Below, in pieces: positions 1 through 11,944 of a stretch of DNA of 64,000 bases. The notes beneath the pieces were generated by a model. That model worked only from the letters and a program-made list of their open reading frames with translations, was not told the origin of the DNA and made no database searches. Source of the stretch: Acanthacorydalis orientalis (taxonomy: Eukaryota > Arthropoda > Insecta > Megaloptera > Corydalidae); assembly GCA_034766995.1 (NCBI GenBank), contig CM068317.1, forward strand, positions 15,950,255 to 16,014,254. The letters run 5' to 3'. How positions within the stretch are numbered: position 1 is the first letter of the stretch; each line of letters starts with the position of its first letter. The translations under genes were made by a program, and so were the position numbers.

Positions 1-3000
1 ACAGCAATGCAGAGCAAGATTTTGTGCAGTTTGCCGGTTAAGTTCTCTGCGTTTAGAATGTCGTGGGAGAATACTCCGGCATCTAAAAGAAAAACAAACG
101 TTTTGATAAGCCGCCTAATTCGTGAAGACAAGCGTCTGTGTGATACTGAAAAAGAGGTAGCGTCTCTTGCACTACAAACACAAGCACTTAGTGTAGCAAG
201 CAGTGAACATCGGCCGAGCAAGAAAGAAAAGTTCAATAAAAAGCAAAAAATCGAGGATTTGAAGAAACGAACAAAGTGCATGATTTGCAAGCAAAAAGGC
301 CACTAGGCGCGAGAGTGTCCAAATAAAAACGGCAAAAGTGAAAGCACACACAAAACAGAATCGTCATATGTAGCCGAGGCATACGTCAGCGACGTTAGCG
401 TTTTTTATTCAAAAACAACCGATAGTGACGAAGATTTCTGGTTGGCAGATTCCGGTGCTAGCATGCACATGACGTATAGGCGAGAATTTTTCACTGTACT
501 TAAGTCTTTGAGTGAAAATCGATCCGTGAAAATAGCAGCTGATAAAATTCTACCTGCTACCGGCATAGGAACAGTGATAATTCGCGAAGAAGTCAATGGA
601 AAGTCTGTTTTAACAGAGTTGCAAAATGTTTTGTTGGTGCCCGAACTAAGAAGAAATTTATTTTCTGTTGGTAGAATCAACGACAAAAAGTTCTCATTTC
701 ACTCGTATAAGCATCATTGTGAAGTGCGCGATAAAAACGGCAATCTGACGTCGCGAGGCGTGAGACACGGCGGACTGTTTAAAATGAACTTTGTAGTTGA
801 TGTGCCAGTGAACTGTAATGTGGCTGAATCAAAGGAAAACATGCTGAAGCTGTGGCATGAGAGACTCGGACATGTGAATATTCGCGCGGTTATCAAAACC
901 AGCCAACTACTTGAAGATCGTGATTTAAGTATTGAAAAAGATGGAGATTTCTTTTGTGAAACTTGCGTGATGGGTAAGCAAACCCGCAAGCCGCACCCGT
1001 CTGTGAAAACTGTGAACAATTACAAGCCTGGAGAAAAGATACACACGGATGTGTGCGGAGCGATTAACGTCGAATCTCCGCGAGGCTCGCGCTATTTTTT
1101 ACTGTTCAAGGATGAGTGCACAAGTTTTCGTAAGGTTTATTTTTGAGACACAAGTCTGAAGTGTTCGAAAAATTTAAAGATTTCGAAAACTTTGTAAACA
1201 CGCAAACAGGCAACAAAGTCAAGGTTTTGAAGTCTGATAACGGTCGTGAATACGTATCTGAACAGTTCCAAAAGTATGTAAAAGATCGAGGAATTATTCA
1301 CAAGTTTTCGTCACCGTATATACACGAGCAGAATGGCCGCGCCGAGCGAGATATGCGGACCATCGTAGAAAGTGCGCGAACGATGCTAATTGATAATGAA
1401 GTTGACGTTCAACTTTGGCCAGAAGCAATTAACACTGCGTGTTATATATTGAACAGAGTTTTAACCAAGCAAGAAGAAAAATCAACTCCATTTGAAAAGT
1501 TTTTCGGTCGCAAGCCAGAAATTAAGCATCTGCGCGTGTTTGGTATAGATGCATACCTAAACACACCTAAAGAAGAACGTCACAAGCTCGATCCCAAGAG
1601 TAAAAAGCTCATCTTTGTTGGCTACGAAGGTGAATCGAAAAAGTACAGGCTTTGGGACAAAAGTGAACGAAAAATCCACATAAGCAGCGATGTGGATTTT
1701 AACGAAAAAAACCCAATCAGCGAAGAACAAAAAGAAGCAAATGTTTTTCGTCACACGCTTGATTTTGGCCTTGACGAAGAACGCAAAGCTGAAGTCGCCG
1801 ATGAGATTGTTAATCATCAACAAGCTGATGATATAGCAGTTCTCAATCAACAAGCTGTTGAAGAAGAAGAGAATAATCAACAACAAGAAATCGGCGAAAA
1901 CCAAGAAAATGCGGAAATCATCGATCCACCAGAGCAGCAAAGTCGACGCTTACGCGACAGAGAACAGCTGAACCCTATCGATCGCTACGGTGTGCCTGTT
2001 GCCTACATAGCTGAGACTGTACGAATGAGTTACAGCGAAGCAGTCTCGGGCCCAGATGCAGAACAGTGGAAGGAATCCGTACAAGAAGAAAAGCAAGCCT
2101 TGCACGAAAATCACACTTGGACTGCTGTCGCTTTGCCCAAAGCCAAAGGTTTCTCTCAGCGAGAAGGAATTGATTTCTTCGAAACCTTTGCGCCAGTAGT
2201 TCGTTACGAGTCGATAAGGATATTACTATCAATCGCGGCCACAGAAGATCTAGAAATCATCAAGTTCGACGTGAAAACAGCGTTTCTCAACGGCGTACTT
2301 GAAGAAGAGATCTACCTACGTCCACCAGAAGGTTACATCGAGGAAGATAACATCGTCTACAAGTTGCAGCGAAGTTTATATGGACTGAAGCAGTCGCCGC
2401 GTTGTTGGAATAAAAAGTTTGTTCTTTTCTTGCGCGAGTTTAACTTCATAAACATTGATAGTGATAAATGCGTCTTCGTAGGAAAAATTGACCATAATAA
2501 AGTTTATTTAGCGCTTTATGTCGACGACGGTTTAGTTATTAGTAAAAGCAAAAATTCAATTGATAGAGTCGTGTCCCATTTAAAATCTAATTTTCAAATA
2601 ACCGTAGATCAAGCTCATGAATTCGTCGGCATGGAGATTAAACGCGATCGCATAAACTGTACAATAAAAGTTAGCCAACGTAATTACATCGATAAAATTG
2701 CGTTTAAGTTTGGAATGATAAATGCAAACAGTGTAAGTGTTCCTGCGGAACCCGGACTTTACTTGCAAAATAATGTAAATGTATGTGAAAATAATGTAAA
2801 CATTCCTTATCGCGAAGCAGTTGGTTCTCTTTTATTCGCAGCTAGAGTCTGTCGTCCAGACATTGAATACGCGGTTAACTACGCGAGTCAATTTTTAACA
2901 TCGTATAATGAAGAGCATTGGCAAGCTGTTAAGCGAATTATTCGCTATTTGATAGGGACCCGCGATTATGGCATAATTTTAGGAAACAGTGGGAGCACTT

Positions 3001-3230
3001 TCAGTCTTAATGGCTACACTGACGCGGATTTTGCCGGGAGCGTAGAAACGCGAAAATCGAGAAGCGGTTTCGTTTTTATTTTGAATGGCGGGCCATTCTG
3101 CTGGTCTAGTCAACGGCAAAGTATAGTAGAATCAAAACAGCAATTAGCAGATATATTTACAAAACCGTTACAAAAGGCTCAGTTTTGTTTTTTGCGTGAA
3201 CGTTTAAATATACTAGCCATTTCAAATTAA
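1..3230 (+). pseudogene. Copia gag-pol polyprotein, broken
   Basis: This single gag-pol frame would encode the capsid, protease, integrase, reverse transcriptase and RNase H of the retrotransposon. Seen in order: a CCHC zinc knuckle (CMICKQKGH then REC) at about 277-320, cut by a TAG at 304-306; the protease active site ADSGAS at about 445; a GAG-pre/HHCC zinc finger (HERLGHVN, then CETC) at 850-970; integrase catalytic residues in DVCGA, KSDNGRE and NGRAE; RT with LYVDD at about 2515; and RNase H with YTDADFAG near 3015. The frame shifts at about 1140-1146 in a T run, one T short of open frame. Two stretches expected in the family are missing in frame: the early RT fingers (junction near 2140) and the RNase H core (junction near 3130). 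No product could be active. Confidence 0.93.
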
Positions 3231-3237
3231 GTGGGAG

Positions 3238-3539
3238 TGTTGAATTTTAGAAAAATAACGCAGTGTAATTTGAATGTTAGTTTCTAAGTAAATTGCGGTA
3301 CCGTATATACCGTATATATACCGTATATATAATAGTTTTTGCAGCGACACGATATAAAAGTGTCGCTACCGCCAAAAATATAGAAGTCGCGAGTCGAACG
3401 TACTAGAGAGCAGTTGTCGAGCAAATCACTATGTAACTCACAACTTGCCTACATTTTTCTATCAATAAACTCATTTTTATTTTGAAGAAAATTAAACTCT
3501 GTTGTTTTATTTGTGTTTCAACTAAATAAATATTCAACA
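3238..3539 (+). repeat. Right LTR of the Copia element
   Basis: The 302-bp LTR starts TGTTGAATTTTAG directly after a short purine tract (gtgggag) and ends TATTCAACA, giving the TG...CA ends and an inverted TGTTGAA/TTCAACA pair. It holds a TATA-like CGATATAAAAG near 3350 and an AATAAA near 3463. The first 66 bp recur in reverse at 39007-39072. Confidence 0.9.
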
Positions 3540-3609
3540 GGGGTAAATCTACAAATGATTCCGTTGTATTTTTATATATTTCCTCTTCACTCCAACGGCA
3601 AATGTCATG

Positions 3610-3888
3610 TTAAAAAATTATGTAGGCAACATGAAGCCAAGACCACTGTATTAATGCGCTCTGGCAACATCGATATCCGTCTTTCATAAATGCGAAATCT
3701 TCGAGACAAAATACCGAACGCATTTTCGCTGACTCCATTCTTTTCCAATCACACTCAGCAGGTGCAGGCATCACAATTGAAGACAGTTTTTGGAAAATAA
3801 CAGCACAAGTTTCATATATCGGAGCTAACAATTTGAAACGACCGAAGTATGATAAATATTTATCATTTTTATCAACATGTATCAACAC
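3610..3888 (-). pseudogene. Possible Harbinger-type transposase fragment
   Basis: The minus-strand reading contains a segment (ETCAVIFQKL, then VMPAPAECDWKRM) that resembles the part of HARBI1-like nucleases preceding the first catalytic Asp. The expected continuation (WNFP...GALDGKH) is absent, so the match rests on about 35 residues. It may be an exon edge or a chance resemblance. The stretch to about 4916 could belong to the same element: it ends in a GC-rich terminus followed by TTA, the Harbinger target. The second terminus was not found. Confidence 0.35.
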
Positions 3889-4994
3889 AGAGAGTAAGAC
3901 TGTTACGAATATTCCGTCCGAAGATTCTCTGGTCGGCGATTATGATGAGATATTATAACCAGGCACCTCCTTTTCAAGCGAACCTAGTCCACAAAACATT
4001 AAACGTTCCCGGCCTCAAAAATCCCGAGAAACCCATCCTGAATAATCTCTAACTGTTACCCTAATCTAGTCCTATATTGATAAAAATATAACAGGCCAAA
4101 AACACCTATAATGGGTTTTTTGAAAATTTGGGCCAAATTGTAAATGAGTTTCCTGAGGAGATACAAGTAGAGGTCAAAATTATTAGCGACACTGACAACG
4201 AACATACCTGTTGAAGCGTATGGAGCAGAATAACATATCCATACTGATTCATACCATCCGGCAACCAACCACCGCTGGGCGAAAAATCAACATCACAAGT
4301 ATCATACATTCCATATACGGAAGATAGTCATGAAACAACTGAATTTATTAATATACAACAGTGTAAAAAAAATGAAAAATATAATAAACTTAATTTGTTT
4401 CTATCTCGTATTCTGATTCTCTAATTCCAACCTCAAGGCTTACCATAAACAATCTGCAAGATGTTCTTCTCGTCCAATCGGTTCACGAAATTTGCTGTTT
4501 TTTTGCAGATCATCGCACAAAAGTTCAAGTCATTCTGAAAATTTATCTTAAAACATTCGAAAATATTGAAAAAATTTTTTTCGTCTGCACGCAAATCTTC
4601 AAAAAGAGTATGGAATTCTCCAAATCTTTTTTTTTCGTGCAGATATTATGACACTATATATTACGTTTTGATTTCTTACATTTTTTTTTGTTTTATTTCC
4701 TCTTCATACAGCATTTCAAATAAATAACACTCTTCATCCGAAGTATCCAATTAAATGCGACCAACCACAATTGAAGCAGCGTCGGATGGAAATGGAAGTC
4801 AAATTTTGTGTTAAAATGCGATGCATTGTGGTCTCTAATGTGCGTTAGTGTATTGAAAGTGATCCGTGCAGATTTTTATGAAACGATGCGATCCGTGCTA
4901 ATGTGCGCGGGCCTTAAATTTGATGAAAAATTTTAAGGTTATGTTTAGCAAAACATTAAAACAAACATAAAAGCGTATAAAATTGATCATACAT
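3889..4994. other. Unassigned stretch with a possible Harbinger end
   Basis: No gene was recognised. Short open frames at 4056-4309 match nothing I know. Positions 4840-4913 carry repeated words (gatccgtgc twice, taatgtgcg twice) and end in GTGCGCGGGCC followed by TTA, which looks like a DNA-transposon terminus. Confidence 0.4.
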
Positions 4995-4995
4995 A

Positions 4996-5062
<67 letters not shown>

Positions 5063-5073
5063 TGTGTGTGTAT
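4995..5073. repeat. CA/TA/TG compound microsatellite
   Basis: A run of CA, then TA, then TG repeats, which is self-complementary overall. The reading frame across it is an artefact. Confidence 0.95.
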
Positions 5074-6786
5074 GTTGATTAAATATATTAATCACGATTG
5101 TAAGCAATATCAAATACTTCCAAGTTTCAATCAGATAAATGCTACAATAAGTTTACCTACACGCACCCTGTCCAGGAATTGGTACAAACAAGCAAGCACT
5201 CAAAATGATGACTTGCCGAATTTCTGGACGGTCGGTTAGTTACCGGGTAGTAACTATTTTTATGTACTAATACTAGACACTTAAAATAACAAATATTATT
5301 GAAATTCTATTTTTTTTAACATTTCTTTGCCGTATTTTAGGTTATCTAAACTTTTTTCATAATATAAAAATACTTTATATTTTAATATTTATCTTCTAAA
5401 TAAGTTATGCGTTTTTCTTAGTCATACCTTAAGGAAACGCAACGTGAATTTGCCTGCTACAAGTAATTTCGAAAATATTTTGAGCAAAAGAATTATTGAA
5501 ATATATATATATATTAAAACGTATGATCAAATGCTCAAGGAATGCAAATCAACCAGATTAGTTTTGTTATTTACCATATTTAGCTTAATATTTATTGATC
5601 ATTACATCAATGTCCAGGTAGTGGGACATGTCCACTCGTTGGTACATTTATCTTAATAATAAAAAAGTTAAAGAAGCCTTACTATTTACAAAATTACAAC
5701 ATTAACAGAATCATGGTCATAATGGATATTTACTACTGACAACCAAATCGGAGTGCTCTTCTGAACAGCACTTGTTTTCGCGAATTATGACAATGCAAAT
5801 TCGATTGCCGCGACTCTAATGCTATCTACATTAAATAAACTCAGTTTTTGAGCAGCTAAATATGTTACATTGTTTTTATGCACTTATTATTGCGAAAGAT
5901 ATGCGCTGCGTTCCATCACTGGTGCCTATTCCGTTACTGGTGCCTTCATTCTATATGTCTTCAAATTTCTTGTGCGCGATCAATACTTTATTTTAGCCAA
6001 CAAGTATATCATTCTGTAAAATCCTTCAAAAGTTCTCCACAAAACAAAATCATATCGAAATAACTTATTATCTATTCACTTTTCTTTATCCGTACAGTGC
6101 AAGCGCGTCGGAAACTCGCATTAGTAAGCGCACGAAGTAACTATTATACTCTATTATTTTTACATAATCAACTACAGCTAGAGCAATTTCAAAAGATAGT
6201 TTGAGATATATCTGATTTGAACAATTAAGATATTAACTTGTGTAACGAATTCTCGTAATAGTAATAACAAGTGGACTGTATTTGAAATAAGAATTTGATT
6301 AGCTGTGGTGCGCTGTTACACAGCTGGCACCTAATTACTAGCAAGTATATACGAGTACTCTCCCTGTCACATACATTTACAGTCAATATACAGAAGGCGA
6401 CAATACTCACAATTTTAAAATCGTTGAATAGATTTCTATCACATTCCAAATTACTCAATGAATATCTTATATCTAACAATTAAATAATAGTTATTTTAAT
6501 AGTTTAACTTAAATCAACAATCACTCGACAAATAATTTAACTATACGTACAAAAATGATAGTTGTTATAATTTCGTAACAATTTGGAAACATTAAAATTA
6601 ATATATTTACTTTAATTTAAATTATCACAACATATAGAAATAACTCAATTATCATTTATTGAAATCCGATTCAAATATATTAAATGATTAGTTGTGTAAA
6701 GCGAAATAAGTTCGGTATAATTAAAACTAATCAATTTCATTGCTTTCAATAAATTTATGATCACTTCATTTATAATCTAGATTCTG
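5074..6786. other. Featureless AT-rich intergenic stretch
   Basis: Nothing recognisable as a gene or a repeat was seen. All frames are short and of low complexity. Confidence 0.6.
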
Positions 6787-7370
6787 TTAGGTTGGTACAA
6801 AAATAATTGCGGTCTTTACGTATCGAGTATAAAGACGACATATAAGTTAAAAATTATATTTATTAATCAAAATAAAGACCAGTTCATTTAATGTTTTTAA
6901 AGTTATTTGTGAGACGTGTGGTCGCGCGTTGTCATGAAGAAGAATTGGTCCTCTTCGTTTTACTAATGTTGGCCGTAAACAATGCAACTTCTCATTTATT
7001 TTTTTAATTTCCTGACAATATTTTTCTGCTGTTATTGTTTATTAAAGAAGTTGTAGTGACCGATGATTGACCATGAATGATGCCACTTGCCGACCACCAA
7101 ACAGTGACCATAATCTTTTTTCATGAAGTTTCGATTTAAGAAACTGTTTTGGTACTTCTCCTTGGTCTAGCCACTGTGATGAACTTTTCCGATTGTTGTA
7201 GAGAATACACTTTTCATCAAATGTAACAATGCGATGAAGAAAGGGATCATTTTTGTTACGCAAAAGAAGTGGAGAGCAGACTTCGTATCGCCGAATTGCT
7301 TGATATCCGTTTAGTTCATTAGGGACTCACTTATCCAGTTTTTTTGTTTTTCCAATTAGGCTCAAACTTA
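6787..7370 (-). mobile_element. Mariner (irritans-type) fragment
   Basis: The terminal repeat TTAGGTTGGTACAAAAATAA starts at 6787. The minus strand at 7263-7042 encodes the middle of a mariner transposase, with FLHRIVTFDEK (the first catalytic Asp sits in the usual GDE/CDEK-like motif) and SSQWLD. The element breaks off at about 7370, inside the helix-turn-helix coding part, where a tandem duplication begins. The copy has no second end and cannot move. Confidence 0.85.
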
Positions 7371-7482
7371 TTCTGAAAAGTGTATTAGTCTAGGGAAAAT
7401 ATATTGAAAAAGAAAAATAATTATTATTCTGAAAAGTGTATTAGTCTAGGGAAAATATATTGAAAAAGAAAAATAATGATTT
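7371..7482. repeat. 56-bp tandem duplication
   Basis: Two adjacent copies of a 56-bp unit starting TTCTGAAAAGTGTATTAGTC, at 7371 and 7427, differ by only a base or so at the end. They abut the broken edge of the mariner fragment. Confidence 0.9.
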
Positions 7483-8148
7483 GTTTTGTTTTATCCTTCT
7501 TCCCCTTCATTTCGAAAATTTGTTGACCTTCCCTTGCATATGAAGTTGTATTTAGAATCTAGGATACACCCATTCAAAATATTTAGAAAATAATCTTCTA
7601 GTGGGTAATTTCATTACCTTCAACACTACTTTTCTCACTACTATATATTAGATAATAGTTGTCTAACTGAATGATCCCTTTTTCAAATATCTAAATTATA
7701 CATATTATCTAAAACTAATAAAAAATAAATAAAATGTTATAAATTGCAGTAAGAGAAAAAATATAACACTATATGGATAGTAATAATATTTTAAAACTAA
7801 TAACGTAAAAACGTAAATTAGACATCGAAATACGAATTTAAATATTTCATGAAATAAAAAAGGATTGAATTTCCAGCTGTTTGCTGATATTTCAATAAAT
7901 CACTATAAAAACATCTGATTAGATCCATAGAACAACATGGTGCTTCAATAATATTTCATTAAATGATAAAAACATATAAAGGACTAATAATACAACTAAT
8001 AAAATGCACTGAGAAGCTCAATGTCCTATATAAATTAATAAAAAGAATAAATTCACACCGTATTCACACTAGATATTTAAGATCAGTTAACTTAAAGTTG
8101 TCTTAATATAAATACAGAATATTCAATTCACATAATTTGTTTAAATCG
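7483..8148. other. AT-rich stretch, nothing seen
   Basis: No coding potential or repeat structure was recognised before the Gypsy element. Confidence 0.6.
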
Positions 8149-8164
8149 ATTGTCTGACCTCGTA
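8149..8164. repeat. Fossil mariner terminus
   Basis: The 16 bases ATTGTCTGACCTCGTA are identical to the outer end plus TA target of the three short mariners at 18200, 46285 and 55105. No more of the element remains here. Confidence 0.5.
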
Positions 8165-8270
8165 GCTGCGAAATATATTTGTAACACACCTACGTGTGTG
8201 GAATAAGGTATTTTGTGTTGCACTTCGTTTGTGCAAGGCCTTAATTCGTCTTTTGCATTAAAACCTCATC

Positions 8271-9175
8271 ATGACTGATGCCGAGGAATTACGTCAACTT
8301 GACGCAGCGAATGCGGAGCTTGCTCGCGTTAAGCAAACTCTTGCAAATAATCAAAATGCCAATAATGGCAACAGAAGCGTTACACAAAATGCAGGGCATG
8401 TTGACGCGGTAGCGCCTAAAATACCAAAAATTATTACTTCCGGTATACATACTTGGATGTATCAAGTCGAAGCTAGTTTTCGCAGATCGGGTATAACCGT
8501 TGAAGCTACGAAATTTGATTACTTAGTCATGGCTGTCGATGAGCCAGAAGCTTTTAAATGTATAAGCCCGATAATCAAACTTCCTGTACTGCCTGCTGAC
8601 GTGTTTGAACAAGCAAAAAGTAAATTAATTGCGCGGTTTGGAACTTCTAGCGAGGATAGTTTAAAAAAACTTTTACAGGGGCGTGTAGATGTTAATTGTA
8701 AACCGTCGAGAATTTTGAGTCAACTTCGTGATCTCAACGACAGTAATCTTAGTGATCAGGTCTTAAAAATAATCTTTTTAGACTGCTTATCACAGCAGCA
8801 ACGTGATACGTTAACTATAGTATCCGATAAAAAACTTGAAACATTAGCCACCTCGCAGATAAGTTGTATTCTCAAAACAACAGTAGTTTTCCACAGGATT
8901 TTGAGGTTTCTAATAATTCGTCTTCCTCAACCGCGAGCGAAATTAAGCGTCTAGAAGCTAAATTTGATTCTTTAATGGACCTATTTAAAAAAAGTCAAAA
9001 TAAACAGCAGTATCAGCGCAGTCGATCAAAATCTAGGAGCAAACAGCAAAGCAATAATAATAATAAGGCTAGACCTGAATTATGTAATGCTCATTTAAAA
9101 TATCCGAATAATCCAACTTCTTGTAGAAATTGGTGCAAGAAAAATGCAGAATTTTTAGCTAATAAAAAAAACTAG
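8271..9175 (+). pseudogene. Gypsy gag, one frameshift
   Basis: This is the capsid-type Gag of the Gypsy element. The ATG at 8271 follows an untranslated leader. The first frame covers the capsid (KIPKII, HTWMYQVEASF, ARFGTSSEDS). It breaks near 8852, where one base of a C run appears lost, and continues in the next frame to 9175. The C-terminal part is basic and Ser/Arg/Gln-rich (QRSRSKSRSKQQ), followed by a Cys/His tail (CNAHLKY, SCRNWCKK) typical of Gag from this insect group in place of a CCHC knuckle. Its stop TAG directly follows a slippery site, which suggests Pol was made by frameshifting. Confidence 0.85.
9166..9172 (+). promoter_or_regulatory. Putative -1 frameshift slippery heptamer
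   Basis: A AAA AAC lies in the X XXY YYZ register of the gag frame, immediately before the gag stop TAG at 9173-9175. A -1 slip moves ribosomes into the open protease frame (reads through CTA GAT CCA). The gag-to-pol offset is -1, as this requires. Confidence 0.6.
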
Positions 9176-11696
9176 ATCCACCTACTTGCCCGGAGGCTGC
9201 AATTAAAGGTGTAGGTCCATCGAAACGCCTCCACATTCGCGATAGAATAACGGGAAAAATATATTTAATCGATACCGGAGCGGATATTTCTTTAGTACCG
9301 GTCGATTCTAAACTTCGCAATAATCCGGCTAAGCTCAAATTATACGCTGCTAATGATACATGCATCGACACTTACGGCGAATCATTGCGCACGTTAGACT
9401 TAGGGTTATCTCGTGATATAGTGTGGAATTTTTGTGTTGCTGATGTCTCTTATCCTATTATTGGCGCGGATCTTTTATATCATTATGATCTCTTAGTAGA
9501 TCTACGTAAACGTCGCTTAGTCGACACTACATCAAAAATCTATTCTCTTGGCATGGTTAAATTGGTCCCTGTACACTCTGCACATCGTGTATCAGCCAGA
9601 AATAGATGCGAGTGCGAATCAACGCTTAAGGCATGTCACCCATTCCAAAAAAAGTAGAAGCCGTTCTCAATTTTCCTAAACCTACTACAGTTTCTCAATT
9701 GCGTCGTTTTCTCGGCATGGTAAATTTTTACCACCGAAACATTCCGAATGCAGCTGCTACTCAAGCGCCTTTAAATGCATATTTTAAGGATTCTCGTAAA
9801 AACGACCAACGTCCTATCGAATGGACAAGTGAAGCAGAACGCACTTTCGAAAAAGTCAAGAACGATTTGGCTAATGCCACGTTACTTGTTCACCCTCGGC
9901 CTGGTGCTGAACTTCGTGTCGTATGTGACGCTTCCGATAAAGCAATAGGTTCATCTCTAGAACAATTATCTGTCGGCGAAGATGGTAAAGAGCAAACCTA
10001 GGAGCCTTTGTCATTTCATTCCCAGAAACTCTCCTCGTCAGACTAGATACAGTCCATATGACAGAGAATTACTTGCTATTTATGAAGCAATTAAATATTT
10101 TGAATACTATCATGAAGGTCGTGATTTCAAGATCCTAACAGATCATAAACCTTTGATTTATGCATTTCTTCAACGTCCTGATAAAGCTTCACCACCACGA
10201 CAATCTCGTCAGCTTTCTTATATTTCTCAATTTACTACCCGCATTGAACATATTAAAGGTACTGATAACGTAGTAGCTGATTGTTTATCGCGAACTGATT
10301 CTCTTAGACTTCCGTTAGACATATCGTTAAAAGAAATTGCTGATCTACAAAGCAAAGACGAAGAGTTGGCTGAACTCATCAAAACGCCACATAAAGATTT
10401 TTCTTTTAAAATTTTTCAATGGGGATCTGAACATACATCTCTGTATTGTGATGTTTCCGGAAATTCAATCCGCCCATATATTCCAGCGTCATTACGTCGC
10501 ACGATCTTTGATCGTTTTCATAATACTGTACATTGTGGTGCCAAGTCAACTGATAGACAAATTCGAAATAAGTACATCTGGCCTGGCTTGCATCGTGATG
10601 TTGCACGATGGTGTAAATCTTGCTTAGATTGTCAACAATCCAAAGTATCGAGGCATGTCAAATTCTTACCAGAGCATTTTGTAGTTCCTGACGGTCGCTT
10701 TGACCATGTTCATATAGATTTAGTAGGACCTTTACCCTCTAGTAACGGTTTCAAATATATCTTGTCCATGATTGACAGATTTTCTCGTTGGGTTGAAGCA
10801 GTTCTGATTCCGGACAAAACTGCTGAAATCGTCTCTCGTGCCTTTTACGATACTTGGGTATCACGTTACGGTGCCCCTAAAGTAATTACATCTGACCAAG
10901 GAACCGAATTTGAAGCTACTTTATTTCAATCTCTCTTAAGTTTAATCGGTTGTCAACATATTCATACGACAGCGTACCATCCTGCCGCCAGCGGTATAAT
11001 CGAACGTTGGGACAGATGTTTAAAGGCAGCTTTAAACTGCCACAACGATAAAAACTGGACGCGAACTCTTTCCACAGTTTTACTAGGTTTACGTTCTCAT
11101 GTTCGTTCTGACACCGAAGCTTCACCAGCTGAATTTTTATTTGGCACAGCACTTCGTTTACCTGGGGAATTCTTTCTCGAAGGTGAATTTACTCCGAATC
11201 CTAGGATCTTTATAGAAGAGTTCCGTGAATATATGCGCCAAGTCCGCCCAGTACCAGTAACTCATAATCATAAAAAACGCGCTTTTGTATTCAAAAACTT
11301 ATATCAATGTTCTCATGTTTTTATGCGCAACATGGCAGTGAAAACTCTCGAACGGCTTACTCCGGCCCTTACAAGGTCGTTAACAGGTCGTCCGATCGTG
11401 TTTTCGATATCGACTTTAATGGAAAGATTAAAAGTGTCTCGGTTGAACTTCTCAAACCAGCGTACTTTATATCTGATGATCTTGGCAACTCAGATGACAA
11501 TGTAATTTCTAATGAAAATGTACCTAGTCAATTTCTTTCCACAAACTTGTCAAATATTAAAGAAAAAGCCAATGATAAATCTTCAGCCGCGAATATGCCT
11601 GTAGAAAATCGTGTGATTGATCGTTCTAAGTTGAAAACTTATGAACGTAAAAAGCGCGTAACTTTTGATCCAAAAATATTAATTGTTGGTATATGA
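9176..11696 (+). pseudogene. Gypsy pol: protease, RNase H, integrase; RT deleted
   Basis: The protease is intact at the active site (LIDTGADIS at about 9267). After HRVSA at about 9597 the frame runs straight into the RT connection segment (GMSPIPKKVEAV, then FLGMVNFYHR), so the RT palm with YxDD is missing. RNase H follows (VVCDASDKA, then DRELLAIYEA and TDHKPLIYA). It is interrupted by a Trp-to-TAG change at 9999-10001 and a one-base loss near 10035. Integrase has an HHCC finger (HCGAKST, CKSCLDC) at 10530-10640 and DDE residues in HIDLVGPLP, TSDQGTEF and GIIERWD. A further frameshift near 11335 separates the C-terminal chromatin-proximal part (YSGPYKVV). The element cannot reverse transcribe on its own. 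Confidence 0.9.
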
Positions 11697-11944
11697 TCCA
11701 AATATATATAATCCAAAAATTGTTAAGTAGAAATAAGCTATAATTTTAATTTATATTTTGTATCTACGATTAAAAAACATTGTAAAACTTTGTATATATA
11801 AACTTTGTTATAATGTTTGTATAAACTTTGTATAATCTTATATTATAATGTATTTTTGTATTTTTCTATATGCATTTTATAATCATTGTAAAAAAAAATT
11901 GTTAATTTTAACTTTTCTATAACGTTAACACTAGGAGGGGAGTG

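Larger units (their letters stand above)
1..3539 (+). mobile_element. Copia (Ty1-type) LTR retrotransposon, 5' end outside window
   Basis: The window opens inside the gag part of a Copia element and runs through gag-pol to a complete right LTR. The domain order protease, integrase, reverse transcriptase, RNase H is diagnostic of Ty1/Copia as opposed to Gypsy. The left LTR and primer-binding site lie before position 1. The copy is dead: it has one nonsense codon, one frameshift and two in-frame deletions (see the gag-pol entry). Confidence 0.95.

Noticed and set aside
714..1019. Minus-strand frame of 101 codons within Copia
   Set aside because: It is antisense to the conserved protease/integrase reading. 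The same applies to 1557-1940 and 1975-2232.
4056..4309. Two overlapping minus-strand frames of about 70 codons
   Set aside because: No recognisable domain, no splice context and ordinary chance length.
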